64,000 nucleotides of DNA from Allacma fusca (GCA_947179485.1 OX359246.1:37427632-37491631), one strand, 5' to 3'. Positions 33,618-47,035 are shown, counted from the stretch's first letter. Translations and numbers: made by a program. The notes: generated by a model not told the origin, from the letters alone.

Positions 33618-35882
33618 CAGTGCTCGGCACAGGTACGAAAAATCGGTACCCGTACCCGTATCCGTACCCGAAGTGCGGGTATTTCAATAACTGGTATCTA
33701 TACCCGTACCCATACCCGAATATCCGGGTACAAATTTTTCGTACCCGTACCCGCAATGTTATCTCAATCCATGTACCTGTACCCGCATTGTACCCGTACC
33801 CGAAAATACTCGAAAATTGTACCCATACTCGGGTATCTCAGTGTCGTACCCGTACTCGTACCCGGGTACTTTATCCAGATTTGTTTTAATGTAATACATA
33901 GTACGTTATATGTAATAATGTATGACACCTGAGTGGGTAATTTTGACTAGCTAGAGAGCAGTTCATCGCATGGGTACAAAAATGCTGTACCTGGACCTGA
34001 ACCTGGACCCAAATAGTGGGTATCGGCAAAAATCGTACCCAAACCCGTACCTGAATAAAAGTACCTATTAAATAAATGTTGGTACCTGGACCAGATTATT
34101 TTGCAAGTAGTGTGTACCTGTACCTGATTATTTTGCAGGTAGTGTGTACCTGAATTTTACCCGTACCCAAAATATACCCAATATATGGACCTGTACCTGA
34201 AACATTTTCCTACGTACCTGTACCCAATCAGGTACTTTTAAAAAATAACTGTAAACGATTCAACATGATGACATTCGATTATTTACATCGCAGCAGTTAC
34301 AAGCTAGACAAAATTCTGCCTCGTCATAATTTTTGCAATACTAGACATCTTAATGGAACTATGACCTCTATACCATCTGAGGTATTGCCATCACCAATTA
34401 AATCTTCCACATCTAGGTCATCCTCCATAACCACAGTATCATTTAACACAATTTTTACTGAATTAAAATTGGAATTTGTAATTACACGTACTTATTGCTG
34501 GCACGTTGTGCTAAGTGAAACATCTCTATTCCATAAACGTATGCTTTTTCAAAAATTGCGATGAAATCCTGAAAACACGCTGAATATCAAAATAAACCTG
34601 TCGGTCGGAGAGAGAGCCACATACTGCACAAGATGCCTGGTAAGATGGATTTCTGTTTGGAAAAGTTCCCACATTTTCAGGTATTAGTTTGTCAGGTCCA
34701 GGTATTGAAAGCTTGTACCTGTTCCTGTCAGGTACAACCCAAAACATTCCAAGTTTGTACCTGTACCCAACACCTGGTTTTGTACCCAAAATTTGGGTAC
34801 ATATAGCTAGTACCCATAAAGTACCCATTCAGCTTAGGTACTTAAACAGAGTACCCATTTCGGACCTGGACCTGTACCTGTACCCAAATACTCAGGTACT
34901 ACCCGTACCCATGCGATGCACTACTAGAGAGGTATTTGACATTATATATTTTATTGAAGAGTAGAGCGTTTTTGATTAGAAGTAAAATTATCCCCATTTG
35001 ATTGTTTATGGGCTGATGGGCGAAGTATTGTATAGCACCCAGTCCATATGTACATGCATTTTTGGCTTGGGACTTGGCGACTCGATTTTTCACTTCTTGA
35101 TTTATTCGGCCTTTTACATTAATTTTCTCAACTCAGTAGCTCTGTGTACATGTAAATCATTAATATCTTGTTACAAATATCCGCCTTTTCCTAATCAACT
35201 ACTAATTACAAAAAATATCTTGCCATCCATCTCATCGGAACTCTAATTTTTAAATTGTATTCATTGTGGCTAATGAAGTATCATGTGCATAAGTGTCAAT
35301 CAGACTATTTATGCAATTAGTAACAAATTACTACATTATGAAGACGTTTTGTATAAAATTTCGTTGAAACCTATTCTCCACTTCTATTTTGATATTATTC
35401 CTCGTCTGTTTATTAATAATTCTTCCTAAAACCTGTTTCCATAAAAATATATATTATAGATATAAATATATATTTTAGCAACACAGTCTGAAATACAGTT
35501 ACTGCATGTTGTAAGGTTAAAAGGGTATTAACAATAAGCTATATGTATTCAGAATTACTAAAAATACCGACAGAATTTTCCAACGGAAGTTCCATTATTT
35601 TCATAAAATTCATCAAAATGTCTCAAATCTCAACATACCCAAATACTCGGGTACAATGGTCGCGGGTACGGGTAAATGACACCATTATACCCGTACCCGG
35701 TGGGTATATACCCATTTTGAAATCCTTGTACCCGTACCCATACCCGTATCCGTACCCGAAATTTTGAGCCGACCAAAGTGTACCCGGGTAGTACCCGGAA
35801 TTGTTCGGGTACACAAAATCCGTACCCGGGTAGTACCCATACCCGTTTACCCGAGTATTACCCATACCCGTGCCGAGCACTG
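33618..35882. mobile_element. Non-autonomous hAT-type element, TSD ATTATATT, carrying a nested element
   Basis: Perfect 8-bp duplication ATTATATT (33610-33617 and 35883-35890). Inverted ends are CAGTGCTCGGCAC and GTGCCGAGCACTG (13 bp, perfect). Both subterminal zones (33630-33880 and 35635-35875) are dense GTACCCG/CGGGTAC arrays; the YPYPYP-like reading frames there are artefacts of the repeat. A second element (33959-34923) is inserted within it. Without that insertion it would be about 1.3 kb. No transposase is seen. Confidence 0.9.
33959..34923. mobile_element. Nested non-autonomous hAT-type element, TSD CTAGAGAG
   Basis: Perfect 8-bp duplication CTAGAGAG (33951-33958 and 34924-34931). 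The ends are CAGTTCATCGCATGGGTAC and, read inward from the right, TAGTGCATCGCATGGGTAC. Its subterminal word is GTACCTG/GTACCCA, close to but distinct from the host element's GTACCCG. The core (34240-34680) has no credible gene. Confidence 0.9.
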
Positions 35883-36498
35883 ATTATATTATTATAATAG
35901 AATTTATATTAACACTTGCTTGTAGAAAGTTTCGTATACTTTACATAAAGTTCACTGATAACCCTGCTGTAAAATGAGAACTGTTTGCACTACATTTAGA
36001 GAATGCTAGACCAATTTTAAAGAAGTTCCTTGTCTGGACTGAAATTAAAAGATAAACTTGAGACTCTATATATACTTATAATACGCAAGTTTTATAGCCT
36101 CTGTAACGAGTTTTCAGATTGCCGGACTACTAGTAAATTGAAAATGCCTCACAGCTTCGTGGTTCTATAGTGAGGGCTTAATGTTCAATTAATCAAACAT
36201 TAGCCACAGCTCACACAAACCAACATATTTATCAATCGTCATTTAGAATTTGAGATTGTAATGTTATAAACCGTTAACTCGAACTGTTGAAAATCACGCT
36301 TATAAAATATTTGGAAAGTAAACTGTAACCCAGTATCTAAAAATTATAGGACGAAGGTATTCTGTAATCAGTAATCAGCTCCCTAGAAAGTGATTAGGTG
36401 GTGTATAATTTAGTACGTTGGGTTGGTTGCTTGTTCCAACATGTCAAGCACAAAATATCAACCTTTTTAAAAATGACTGATCATCTTGGAGATTAGAC

Positions 36499-37362
36499 CA
36501 GAGCTGCTTTCAGGTAGCAAAAAATCAAGATCCGCACCTGAACCCGACCCGCACCTGAAAAAATACCTGAGGTGCGGATCTCAAAACAAACCCGACCCGA
36601 ACTTGAACCCGAACTTGAACCCGAACCCGACTTTCAATTATTTTGTCAGAGGAAACTTATAAACATAAGTTCTATCCTAAGACTTTATCAAAGTAAATAT
36701 TATTTACAAATGACGTTAAGTTACAAATGCAAAAACTCGTACTAATTTTAAGTGACAAGCAGCACAAAAAGAATGGGAACTAGCTATTGAAGCTTCCCCA
36801 AGTATTCTCTGAGTGATAGCTTTAGAAACAGACCGCAGATAATCAGCATGCTTTTCAAATTTTAACGAAGTTGAGGCACAAGTATACACGAAATAGATTC
36901 CAAATCGATGATGTCTATGTATGCTATAACGCTAAGGCTATATCATGAAATTAATTAGCAAAGTTAGGTTGTTTGTTAATTTAATTGATATGGCGGCTCT
37001 CACGCATCACTGAACACATCGTGTCATTCAGCCATGTGACGTTAACGTTCAGATCAGCCTGAAAGTTTCATTCACGTGAACTTAAAGTTAAATTATTAAG
37101 GTAAAAAATACTTGCAAAATACCTGAAATTGCAAGTTCGGGTTCAGGTATTTTGAATTCGTCGTACCGAACCTGTACCTGACATTGAGCTCAGGTATATT
37201 TTTTAAACCCGAACTTGATCGTAACCCGACCTGTAAAATTAGGTGCGGATCCTGGATGTACCCGCACTTGACCCGAATCTCAGGTACGCTTTTTTGAAGC
37301 TGACCCGAACCCGACCCGACGGGTATTTTTCAGGTACTACCTGATACATGCAAGCAGCTCTG
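36499..37362. mobile_element. Non-autonomous hAT-type element, TSD GATTAGAC
   Basis: Perfect 8-bp duplication GATTAGAC (36491-36498 and 37363-37370). The ends are CAGAGCTGCTTTCAGGTA and, read inward from the right, CAGAGCTGCTTGCATG. Subterminal words are ACCCGAACC/CCCGACCC and CACCTGA. A truncated relative starts near 55614. No transposase is seen. The interval 35891-36490 holds nothing I can name. Confidence 0.92.
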
Positions 37363-37509
37363 GATTAGACTAATTCCGTGCAGATAACACCGCCATTGTA
37401 TTTACCTTGTTGTACACAACTTTCGAGGTCATAAATAAACTCGATTGTTTAATTTAATGCACTTGTGGGCGCATCGAGGCTGCAATTGCGTATTTACTGT
37501 TTCAGTGTG

Positions 37510-38048
37510 GCGTCAGCCCCTTAGTAAAATACCCTTGTCTGTACGTCCGTATGTCTGTGTGTCCTTCCGCACGATTACTCAAAAACTATTGAACCGATTT
37601 CAATGAAATGTTTTATGGACATTACTTGTGTCAAAAGTAAGGCTGAGTTCGTATTTATCTGAAATCAGTCGTATAGATTTTGAGAAACAAATTCTTGAAA
37701 TTTTGGACTTTAAGTCAAATGACAGTTATCTCCAAAACTACTGAATGTATTTCAATGAAATTTGTTGTGAATATTGCTTACGTAAATAGTAATGATTCCT
37801 GTCTATATGTTTGAAATCGGCTCAATAGGTTTTTCGAAAAAATAATCTGACAATTCAAACTTCAAGTCAAATGGCAGTTATCTTTAAAACTACTGAATCG
37901 ATTAAAATGGCACTTTTTGTGAATAATTCCTTACGTAAACCGTAATTGTTATTGCCTATGTGGCTGAAATCGGCCCTATTGTTTTTCCGAACAAAGTTCT
38001 GAAATTTCGAAAAAATTCATCCTATTTTAACCGCGGTAGCTGACGCCC
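37510..38048. mobile_element. Short repeat element with GGCGTCAGC inverted ends
   Basis: The left end (GTGGCGTCAGCCCCTTAG) and right end (GGTAGCTGACGCC) form a ~9-bp inverted repeat. The inside has the GTCCGT.. CTCAAAAACTACTGAACCGAT type of sequence in three tandem-like blocks. A truncated copy lies at about 41003-41110, and a weaker relative near 38700. No coding region. Probably a MITE; the family is not assigned. Confidence 0.5.
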
Positions 38049-39321
38049 AGGGATGCCAACGATTATTGATCACGATTAATGATTGACGATTAACGATTTC
38101 TAATTATTAATCATCAATCGTTAATTTAGTAAGCTTGCGTTTTTTGAAATAATTAATTGTAATCATCAATTAACAGTTATCGTAAACCAATTATCCATTT
38201 TAATCGTCAATTATTAAATTATAAACCATTTTTCGTTAATTGTAATTGAAATTGGAAATTTAGCAAGAAGTAATAAAATTGTAATTGTAATTGATATTTG
38301 ATCAAAAAGTAATTTTAATTGTAATGGTAACTGATATTTTAGCAGAAAGTAATTTGTAATCGCATGCAGCAATCGCATTTTCCCCAAAGTAATCATTAAT
38401 CTTAATGAATAATAGAGAATTTGAAACGGGACAATAATGTTTCAAACATTTGTCTTGCCAGACAATTTTAGATGCGTTGTAACTTGTAACCCAAAGCTTG
38501 TATATTATAAATTTTTAATAATAAATTTACATTAAAAAGATACTAGCAACCATTTAAAGCAATGATTATTATTTTGTTGTATCATATGCAGTTACTACTT
38601 GCTACAAGTTCGTAGCTATGGTCTGATATTTCTTATTTTATTTAATCAATCGAAGTCTCAAAATTGAAGTTAAGATTTATTTGAAGAATACCAATATATA
38701 ATCTATACCATATATAAAAGGCGGGTGACGTCTGTCCGTCCATAACTGTCGTTTTGCTTTGTTCAGCGATTATTTAAAACAACTAACCGGTTTCAGTTCT
38801 TATTTGGCGGTAAGTGGCTTTGTTGAGGCATGATTTGGAGGATTTCACCCGTTTGGATTCGGTCAATTTTCGAGTTCCTGTACATATATGTATAGATGCG
38901 TATACATATGTATGTATATATCAGGAGTAAGGATTCGGCAATTAGTTTCTATTTTAACCTCTGACTGACGTTTTTCTGTTTCAGGCCTTATTTAATCAAG
39001 TTTTATCTAATTCTGTTGCAGTTTCAGGTGCAGTTCGATAATTCGAACCTTTAAAAATTCATAAATTCTAGTCGTTAACTATAAATTTTCAACAGTTAGT
39101 TACTACTTGTAATCGACAGTTAAATAATTTTCGAATATAATCGTTAATTGCAATCGTCAATGAAAATTATTTGTAAAGTAATCGCTAATCGTAATTATTA
39201 TTTAGTAGTTATAAGCCAGTTAATCATTAATTGTAATTATAAATACGTTTTGTTTTTGAAGTAATAAGTAATTGTTATTTGTAATCACAAAATTGGAAAT
39301 TAAAATCCCTGCGACACCACC
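38047..39321. mobile_element. Probable non-autonomous element with AATCGTTAAT words
   Basis: The ends read CAGGGATGCC (38049) and ATCCCTG (about 39311), and the subterminal zones repeat AATCGT/ATTAATCG-like words. A different repeat fragment lies inside (about 38690-39050). The flanking bases give only an imperfect 8-bp match, so the target duplication is not proven. Confidence 0.45.
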
Positions 39322-39668
39322 CTACGCGAAGCCTCAAATTATCGCGTAGCGATAATTTTTAATGTTATATCAATCGTTTTGGAAATACTTAATTAATTCT
39401 AGATAATTCATGTGTCCGGTGATTTTCAGCACCATAATAAAGAACTATGAAAGGAGTCTTAATATCGGATTGGTTTATATAACAATATATTGACCAAATA
39501 TTTTTGGTACTTTACTTACTTCAGTAGTTTTACTGATTGGTAAGATGCTAATACCAAATGTTACAGTTACACGAGATGATTCGTTTAAATTTTGAAACAT
39601 TGCACTATTAGGCAAATTAATGTCACAATATCCCTCCTCTAATCTTCTACTTATTGCTGTTTCAAAAC

Positions 39669-40669
39669 TAGGGCTCCTCACAACTCAAGTTACCACGTTA
39701 TTTTAACTTGAAGTTGTACTTGAAATTGAATTTTCAACTCAATTTTGGCCTCATAGTTGTATTTGACCAATTGCAAATCAATTTTTTAATTGAAAGTCAA
39801 TTACCGGAAACCAACTTATAGCTTCATTATTTGAAGTTGGCAATTTCAAGTTGTAATATTTGTACAAATTGAAGTTGAATTGAAATTGACTTGAAGTTTA
39901 TTCAAATTGAGTTAAACAATTTAACGTGTTATTAAATAATACTACATAATATCAAAATAAAATAGTATAATGGGTAAAACCAAGTTTCTCCGAGAAGCGT
40001 TCTGGACATCGCAAATGATTTTTGCTTCAAAAACTCCAAAAATTGGTTTTCAAAATTCAGCCGAAAATAAATACCGTAAATAACAAATGGACTCGCTGAA
40101 TACATGCTTGTTTGTCAGAGGATTTCGTTTTTGTTTTTAGGTGACTGCTTGAACCATCAACTGAGTCTCAACTAACAATTAAATCACCTATTTTCTCCCT
40201 TTCCTCACTCATAACGCCAATCGTTGATTAAACTTAAGAATAATTTTAACGCATTTTTCAATTTTAATAATTTTAGATTGTGCATGAACTAGAATTCAGG
40301 AGCTTTACTTTGCCAGCAGCGTGACCCAGTATCTTTTGTTCATGAAGACAACCAGTGGATTCCATCAATTTACTGCAAAGCTTTTCCCAACGCGCATGTT
40401 TAATTCGTTCAGAAATTGTCAATTGATCAACTTCAACTGTCAACTATTTGTATTTCAGCAATTTGAAGTTGAATTGACTATGCTTCTCAAATGAAGAGCT
40501 TTATTTGTAAGTTGAATTGTAGTTGAACTTGAATGTTCAACTAATATTTTGTCTCAATTTGAAGTTGAATTCAATTTACAATTCAATTTTTTAAATAAAT
40601 TGAAGTTGACTTGAAGTTGTAATTGAAATTGTAAGTTGCAACTACTTTTTGAAGTTGTGAAGAGCCCTA
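39669..40669. mobile_element. Non-autonomous hAT-type element, TSD TTCAAAAC
   Basis: Perfect 8-bp duplication TTCAAAAC (39661-39668 and 40670-40677). The ends are TAGGGCTCCTCACAACT and, read inward from the right, TAGGGCTCTTCACAACT. The subterminal word is GAAGTTG/CAACTTC. Part of its core recurs, inverted and truncated, at about 55914-56150. Confidence 0.92.
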
Positions 40670-40677
40670 TTCAAAAC

Positions 40678-43600
40678 CAAAGTAACTATACTCGCGAATT
40701 CCTAACGGCATAGCCTTACTGCTCTGAAAACCGGAATTTAAACTTATAATAAGTTCTAAAGGAAGATGTGTATCAAAATATTCTTTCAGGATTAAAAAAG
40801 ATATTTCAGTGATGTGTGTACGCTTAATTATGATTTAGTTCACAATGAAAGTTTACATTTGAGGTAAATATTTTTATGGCAATACTCTAAATAAGCCGGC
40901 ACAGGAACTGTAACTGATAGAGGAAATTGTCTTATTAAAATTGATTCCTGGATCTTCAGCAGTTAGTCAAATCTTGTGGAACCGTATCTCGTGGAACTGG
41001 TGGCGTCAGCTCTATAGTAAAATAACCTTGTCCGTAGGTCCGTACGTCCGTGTGTCCTTCCGGACGATATCTCAAAAACTACTGAACCGATTGATACATA
41101 GTTTTTGAGAAAATAATGCTTCAAATTTCAGACGCTTAACAAAAACGGAACTAACCTAACCCTGAGTACGTAATATTATTATAGATAACCATTTTAAATC
41201 ATTTGGAAATACCGCTGTTCAGTTCATGTTTTTTCGACTTGGTCCATCATTTGTCTTTTCGAAACCGGAACAAATTTGCATATATTCTTTCAACAATGTC
41301 CTCTGTCTCCTCTTAACCCACATTACGAGCCACGCAGTGGTGGCGGAGTTGTCAGAGCGTCCCGTTCGTTGCGGCTGGAGTCGGTTTCGATTCCAGTAAA
41401 GCTCTGATACTTTCGAATAATTTCCACTGCTCTTTCTATCTTCTACTGGGGACAAATGTTTCCATTTATAAGGAAAAGAGTGTTTTTTTGAGAACGGTCA
41501 TTCCCATAGTGAAACCTTATATGCATTTGAAATGTTTCCATCTCCGGAAACAAATTTCAACCTTTTGAAGTCAACCAGTCCCATAATATTTATTACAATA
41601 TTTGGGACTTGTTGACGTGAGTCACGAACCCCACTAGAGCTGTGTCATACAGCTCTCTGTCGACTTGTTAGGCGCTGATAGTATGTATCGTACCAGCTCC
41701 CTCGCCAACACAGCAAGCAAGCATGCAGTCGTGTACATATAATAAATAATAATCATCATCATTTAATTTATTCGATCGATTTAGCCATAGGCCATTACAA
41801 GCAGTTTGGTGTCTTATGCGTTCACATCTAATGATTAAGTTTAAGTTAAAGTATTTATATAACTAAATGTATTGACGTTTGCATGTTTCGCTGAGGCGCG
41901 TTTATAGTTAATTATGGTAAATATTACGTTTGTTAGTCTTGGGTTTTGTTTCTTAGTTAGTCGTATACATATGCATACGACGGCATGCTTGCATAAATGT
42001 TAGGTCTTATCAGAGATGCGCATCCACATTTTCATTAATCCAATAATAGCTACCAACGCGTATTGCAAAAATATGTACGAACATATATTCACTTGATAGC
42101 CTTGCGTTACGTTATATTATCGTTTTCTCTTTACACACGGTGGAAAGCTGTAGTTAATCCGATAAATGTTTAGCACACCCTAGTTCTAAGTGTAAAACCC
42201 TTGTGGGACGTCACACATGAACGACGCCTTATGTACATATGTACATGAATGTACACATATACATTTTTCTGTTTGCGCTGTACTGACGAGTCCCAAATAG
42301 GACGAAACACCGGTGTCTGCAGCTAACAAGGTTTCTGGTCTTAAAGTATCAACTGTTGGTGGTCGCCAGATATAAGCCTTTTGTGGAAACTGTTTGTTTC
42401 TATCAATTAATCACGTAACCAGTTTTAAATTATTAAAATTATCAGACCATGTCAAAACTTGGCTGACAAGCTGCCGTAGTTGCTGTAAACATGACGGGGC
42501 TAATTCAATGAATTAAACATTATGGTAAAAGCATTTTCATTGTCATTCCTAGTCGTGACCTGTGTAGCCTTTAAATTTACTGCAACCGTTTTAAAAGTAA
42601 CCCAGACTTATAAACTCCGTAAGATTGTGTACTCGCATGCACTTCCTTTGTATGTACATATATAATTACAATTTACTGTAAAAACATTTTAGAAAGCCTT
42701 CCCTCAACCCTCATTGTCAGTCCGAAGGAATTTCCCTTGATTCATTCACATTAACATCTATAGCCTCATAAAGTTGGTATAGGACTGCCACTTCCAATGA
42801 AACCCATATAATTAGCATTCCAAATCTCATTGTGAAAAGTGAGAATCTCGGGTTCGATTTATAATAATTATAGTGTATTGTATTGTCTATTGTCGGTAGC
42901 ACTCCAATCACTCGGGATCAGAAAATCCTTGGTAAGTTCAACCACCGGAGCAAGGATGGTACAGTAGAATCCCAGCGTAAGAGACCATTCATAATAAACT
43001 CACATTATAAAGGATGGTAAAGGGACCGGAAAATATTTTGTATTACAAGCACCATATATTTATGTGTAGTCTTAGGCGTACTCGTATTTTGAAATTTTTA
43101 CTATAGATGAAGCTTCTTAATTATGGAAGGCTCAAGATATAAGGAATAGGAAATATTCATTTTATATGGTGTAAGCAATTAAGGTTGAAGAAATGCGAAA
43201 TATTTTAAATATTCTATTTAACGTTATCGTTAGGCTGAAGGAATTTTCCAAAGGTTTGTCTTTTGCTTGAGGGAAAGCGATTTCATGGAACAACTCTTTA
43301 GGACTAGTACCAATACCACAATAAACCCAAGGCAAAGGTGTAAACGGTAAGTGTATTACCAAAAATGGGGTAGGTTGTCCTTGAGACAAATATCGTTGCG
43401 GAGTATGGGGGGTATATACATATTTATGTACATATTTCGGAAGTTTTAATTGGGAAGATATCATACACCCATAAGAATAAATATGAATATAAAATAACGG
43501 AAGCAAAATATTTTTGGCTATCTAACATCATTAGGCTTAACGTGTGATTCCGAATTTATGGATCAATGCCTAAATTCAAAGCAACGTTTCCGATCTCGAA

Positions 43601-45140
43601 ATATTTTAATGAGCAGTTGGTATTTATAGTCACTGGGCTCAAAAAGCTGGAATAAAGCAGTGGAGATTTTTGAAAAATCAAGGAGTTTGTTTTACCTTCA
43701 AAATGTTTTTAAAGTTTTAACGCTACATTGGATGACGACAAGAGGGGATGCATAGTTTTTTAAGAAGTCTGCGGTTTCCTGGAATGAACGCTACAATACA
43801 CTCTACGCTATGCTTCTATTTTTTGAGTACTCGAACACATCGCTAATACCATTTTTAAACATTTATTTCTCCAAAGTTGGCTGCACCCAAATAGGTACAT
43901 TATGAAATTAAAATATGACGAGGAGGAAGTTTTGAAGGAACTACACATTTGAAAACGTGAAAAGTTTTTACAATGACTAGAGCTTACACAATTAAATCCA
44001 ACCCCAAATCTTCCTCAGGATTTTCATTTTGATTCGGACATCAAAACTCATCTTCAAATCCTTTCCCTCTTTCTCCCATCTCCAACATTCTAAACAAAAA
44101 GTCTTCAGCATTTTCGTGTCGTCGTGTCTGCAAGCATGGCGTGCTTGATTGTTGGAATATATTCATTCAATAAGAGGTCTGCCCAAGTATGTACGTATAA
44201 TGATCCAGTACAGTAAAACTGGCTCTTATTTTTGGGGTCGAGTTCTGTATAACACCACCGCAAATATTGGCATTCACATCAATGTTTTATTCCTAGCTTG
44301 AAAATAATTGTCATTGTATTACTGATTATATATAATGCATAGTCACGACAAAAATTTGTACTATTCCTATTAAACTAACAAAGTCAGGTTTACAATACTA
44401 CAATATGGAGGATAAAGTTTTGAAGTTACCGTTTTATTGGGCAAGCTTATTCAGTTTCAGATAAGTGTGTCACAAGTTTACGAATTGTACATATTTTCTT
44501 AAAACTAAAAGAAGGTTTACACAATCAAAGGTCAAATTCAAAATGTTTAAAACATTTCCTCACTTTTGCTTCTGCATGGAAATACCTCGACCTTGCTATC
44601 TGTTTATGCTGGCCATGACAAAAAATCTCAAAGTCATTTTTATGTTAGCTTAAAACTCCTTCAAAATCCTGTAAAATGTCCTTCAAACAAATTATTCATT
44701 TGGTACTTATTGCGGAAAGAGGAAGGTAATACCTCACTTTTGGGAAGGAATTACCCGGAGACAGTATATTCGAAGAGGATATTCTTGCAACAAGTACTAT
44801 CGTCTACTTCAGGAAAACAAAATTGTTGTTACAAGATTTTAAAGTTAAATTCATAACAATAAGCATCTACCTGTATGTTTATGTTTTAACTATAGATACC
44901 AATACCGCTGGCATAAATGAGATAGGACTGAGAAATATGTACAAGGGATATTTCTTGTGTTAACGCCTTCGTAATGCTATCCACATATTGTTTACAATTT
45001 GTAAATATATAATTCCCTATAAATATGTACATAGACTCTGCTTGGGATAATTTGTAGTGCATTTTCTGACTGCGAGAGAAAAGTTTTAGCCGAAGGTTTG
45101 CAAATCTTCGTGTCTTCTCTTCAAACGTTTTCATACTTCA
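40678..45140. other. Gene-poor interval
   Basis: Apart from the repeat fragment at about 41003-41110 and the tRNA-like piece at 41333-41411, I see no gene, array or element here. The open frames are short and lack any recognisable motif. Confidence 0.4.
41333..41411 (+). repeat. tRNA-like (SINE head) sequence
   Basis: GGTGGCGGAGTTGTCAGAGCG resembles a tRNA A-box region, and GGTTTCGATTCC about 40 bp later resembles a B box. It does not fold into a full tRNA with proper acceptor pairing by eye, so it is more likely a tRNA-derived SINE head or tRNA relic than a functional gene. Confidence 0.45.
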
Positions 45141-45149
45141 GAACGTGTA

Positions 45150-45420
45150 CAACCGTCCGCATCAGACCTGCTTTCCAATACGAAAATTATTTGATTTTTC
45201 AATTCGAATACGATTCAAACCGAATACGAATAACTGCTATAAAAATGTTGAATTATCAAACCACATTCAAACCACAACTATAAACATTATCTTGAATTTC
45301 AAACCGAATACGAATCAAACTGAATATATAATGTGTTTTAAATTTCGACAAAAATTCAAATGCGAATATAAATATTGTTCGATTCGTATTCGAATCGGTT
45401 TCGAAGGTGGTGTTTTGAAT
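45150..45420. repeat. One-ended array of CGAATACGAAT words (hAT-like fragment)
   Basis: A left terminus CAGACCTGCTTTCC (45153) leads into repeated CGAATACGA/TTCGAATAC words. No right end is found here. The same family's right end (ACAGGTCTG) is seen at about 62128. Confidence 0.5.
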
Positions 45421-45430
45421 TCTATATTTG

Positions 45431-45590
45431 TGTACTGTCTGATCCACGCGAACTATACGGCTTCCATGCCGAGGGGACCAATAACATGTTACGTCATGCA
45501 GTTCGGTCCTTTTGCGCAATGGTTGGAACTCCTGCTTTGCAATGTAGAGTACGGGATCGAATTCTGGTTGCGGCAACTAATTTTACAGCA
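45431..45590 (+). repeat. tRNA-derived SINE-like repeat, copy 1
   Basis: About 150 bp shared, in opposite orientation, with 61355-61490. It contains a tRNA-like stretch: an A-box-like GGTTGGAACTCC region and B-box-like GGATCGAATTCTGG. Upstream is GATCCACGCGAACTA and GGCTTCCATGCCG. The two copies differ at many sites, so it is old. Confidence 0.55.
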
Positions 45591-45704
45591 ATTTTGAAAA
45601 TATAACTAGGTAACTAGTTAAAGCCCTGTACTTCACAGGGTTAATGCGTTTCAAATAGCTAGTTGGCAATTCGTCATCAAAAAATTATGGTACAACGCTC
45701 CAGC

Positions 45705-46482
45705 GGCCGAGGTGGGGCCCGGAAGCGGGCTTTTTGGTTTGGGCCGACCCGAACCCGACCCGGCCGGGTTTTTGGCCGGGTTCGGGCTGCAAATACGAAC
45801 TTACGTCGGGCTCCGACCGGGTTCGGACTGCACTAAAACAATGAAACCGGGTTAAGATCGGGCTTGGGCCTGCATTTATTTTTCAGTTCGGGCTTCGGGC
45901 GGGTCAGAAATTTAAAATGACCCGACAGTTCTACTAGAATAGAATTTAGGACAGATAGGTGGCATGCATATTTGACGTTGCGCAGAGTTCAAGCATTGCT
46001 TTCATGTACATATATTCATGCTAAAGCTAAATAATCATTTACTGTATTTAATACGTACACATTAAACATTTTGAAACGATCCCTTAAGCTTGATAGTTTA
46101 TCTTCAAAAATTCTCAGACCCAATAAGAAGTTTTTCTCCGTGAGTGCACGTTTATTGAATGTGATGAGTGGGGATGGATACTACGTAAATATAAAAGAAT
46201 ATGTAAATATTCACAGCGGATTCAATTGTTACTAAAAAGCCGGGTTTTCATCGGGTTTTATAACCATTTAAAGCCCGGGTTTTTAGCGGGTTCGGGTTGT
46301 AAACAATTTTGGAGACCGGGTTTTTAACGGGTTCGGGCTTCACAAAATGTGAAGTGCATAAAACGGGCCGGGTTGAATATCGAATATTAAGCCCGTTGGC
46401 TGGCCGGGTCGGGCTAATAGAGTATTTGTTCGGGTTTCCTCCGGGTTCGGGCCTGAAGTCAAGCCCAAATCCCACCCTTCTA
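45705..46482. mobile_element. Non-autonomous hAT-type element, TSD GCTCCAGC
   Basis: 8-bp duplication GCTCCAGC (45697-45704 and 46483-46490). The subterminal zones are dense in GGGTTCGGGC, GGCCGGGTTT and GACCCGAACC words. The inverted ends are weak (GAGGTGGGGCCC against GAAGGGTGGGATTT read inward). No coding region in the core. Confidence 0.8.
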
Positions 46483-46849
46483 GCTCCAGCCCACTAAAAT
46501 TCTCTCCGAAGCTCAATATTTGGCTATAATACACGTGGAATTTAACTAATCGCTTGATCAATTTAATACTAACATGTTTTTAAATCTTACAGTTGCATCA
46601 CTCAACAGTGGAACGAAGTGTGCAACAACAATTTGTCCAGTGAATAACTGTGCCGCTTTTTACGCGTTTTCTTATTAATTCTGTGCTTCAAATTTACAGC
46701 GGTGTTTGTAAAGTTTTTCTTCAGTTTGTTATGTATGCAAAAATAATTAATATTGTGATGTAGTAAAAAGCTAATGCATTTTTGTAGTGAAAATTCCTAA
46801 TACTTTTTTCATCATCCAATGGTATCAATTCGGATAATTTCAGATACCC

Positions 46850-47035
46850 GCGGGTAGGATCGGATAATGCACTTAGCCGATCCGAAATTTTCGGATCGGA
46901 ATCGGGGGAATAAAATGTTTATCCGATCCGTAACGGTCGGATCGGATATGTAATAAGAAAATGTATCCGAAAATTTCGGTTCGGATAGGATTCGGACCGG
47001 ACATTCGATTTATCCGGCCGGATGGAAGCCCTAAG
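46850..47035. repeat. GGATCGGAT-type array with one hAT-like end
   Basis: Words CCGATCCGAAA/CGGATCGGAT fill this stretch. The right edge reads GGAAGCCCTAAG, the inverse of a TAGGGCTTCC terminus like that of the 39669 family, but the word is different. The left end was not found. Confidence 0.45.

Noticed and set aside
33536-35767. Open frames rich in Tyr-Pro (YPYPYP) around 33.5-33.9 and 35.5-35.8 kb, with similar frames near 2.2, 3.7 and 46.3 kb
   Set aside because: They are translations of degenerate GTACCCG-type subterminal arrays inside hAT-type elements and are not genes.
41333-41411. Functional tRNA gene
   Set aside because: A- and B-box-like words are present but no consistent acceptor stem or anticodon arm could be drawn.
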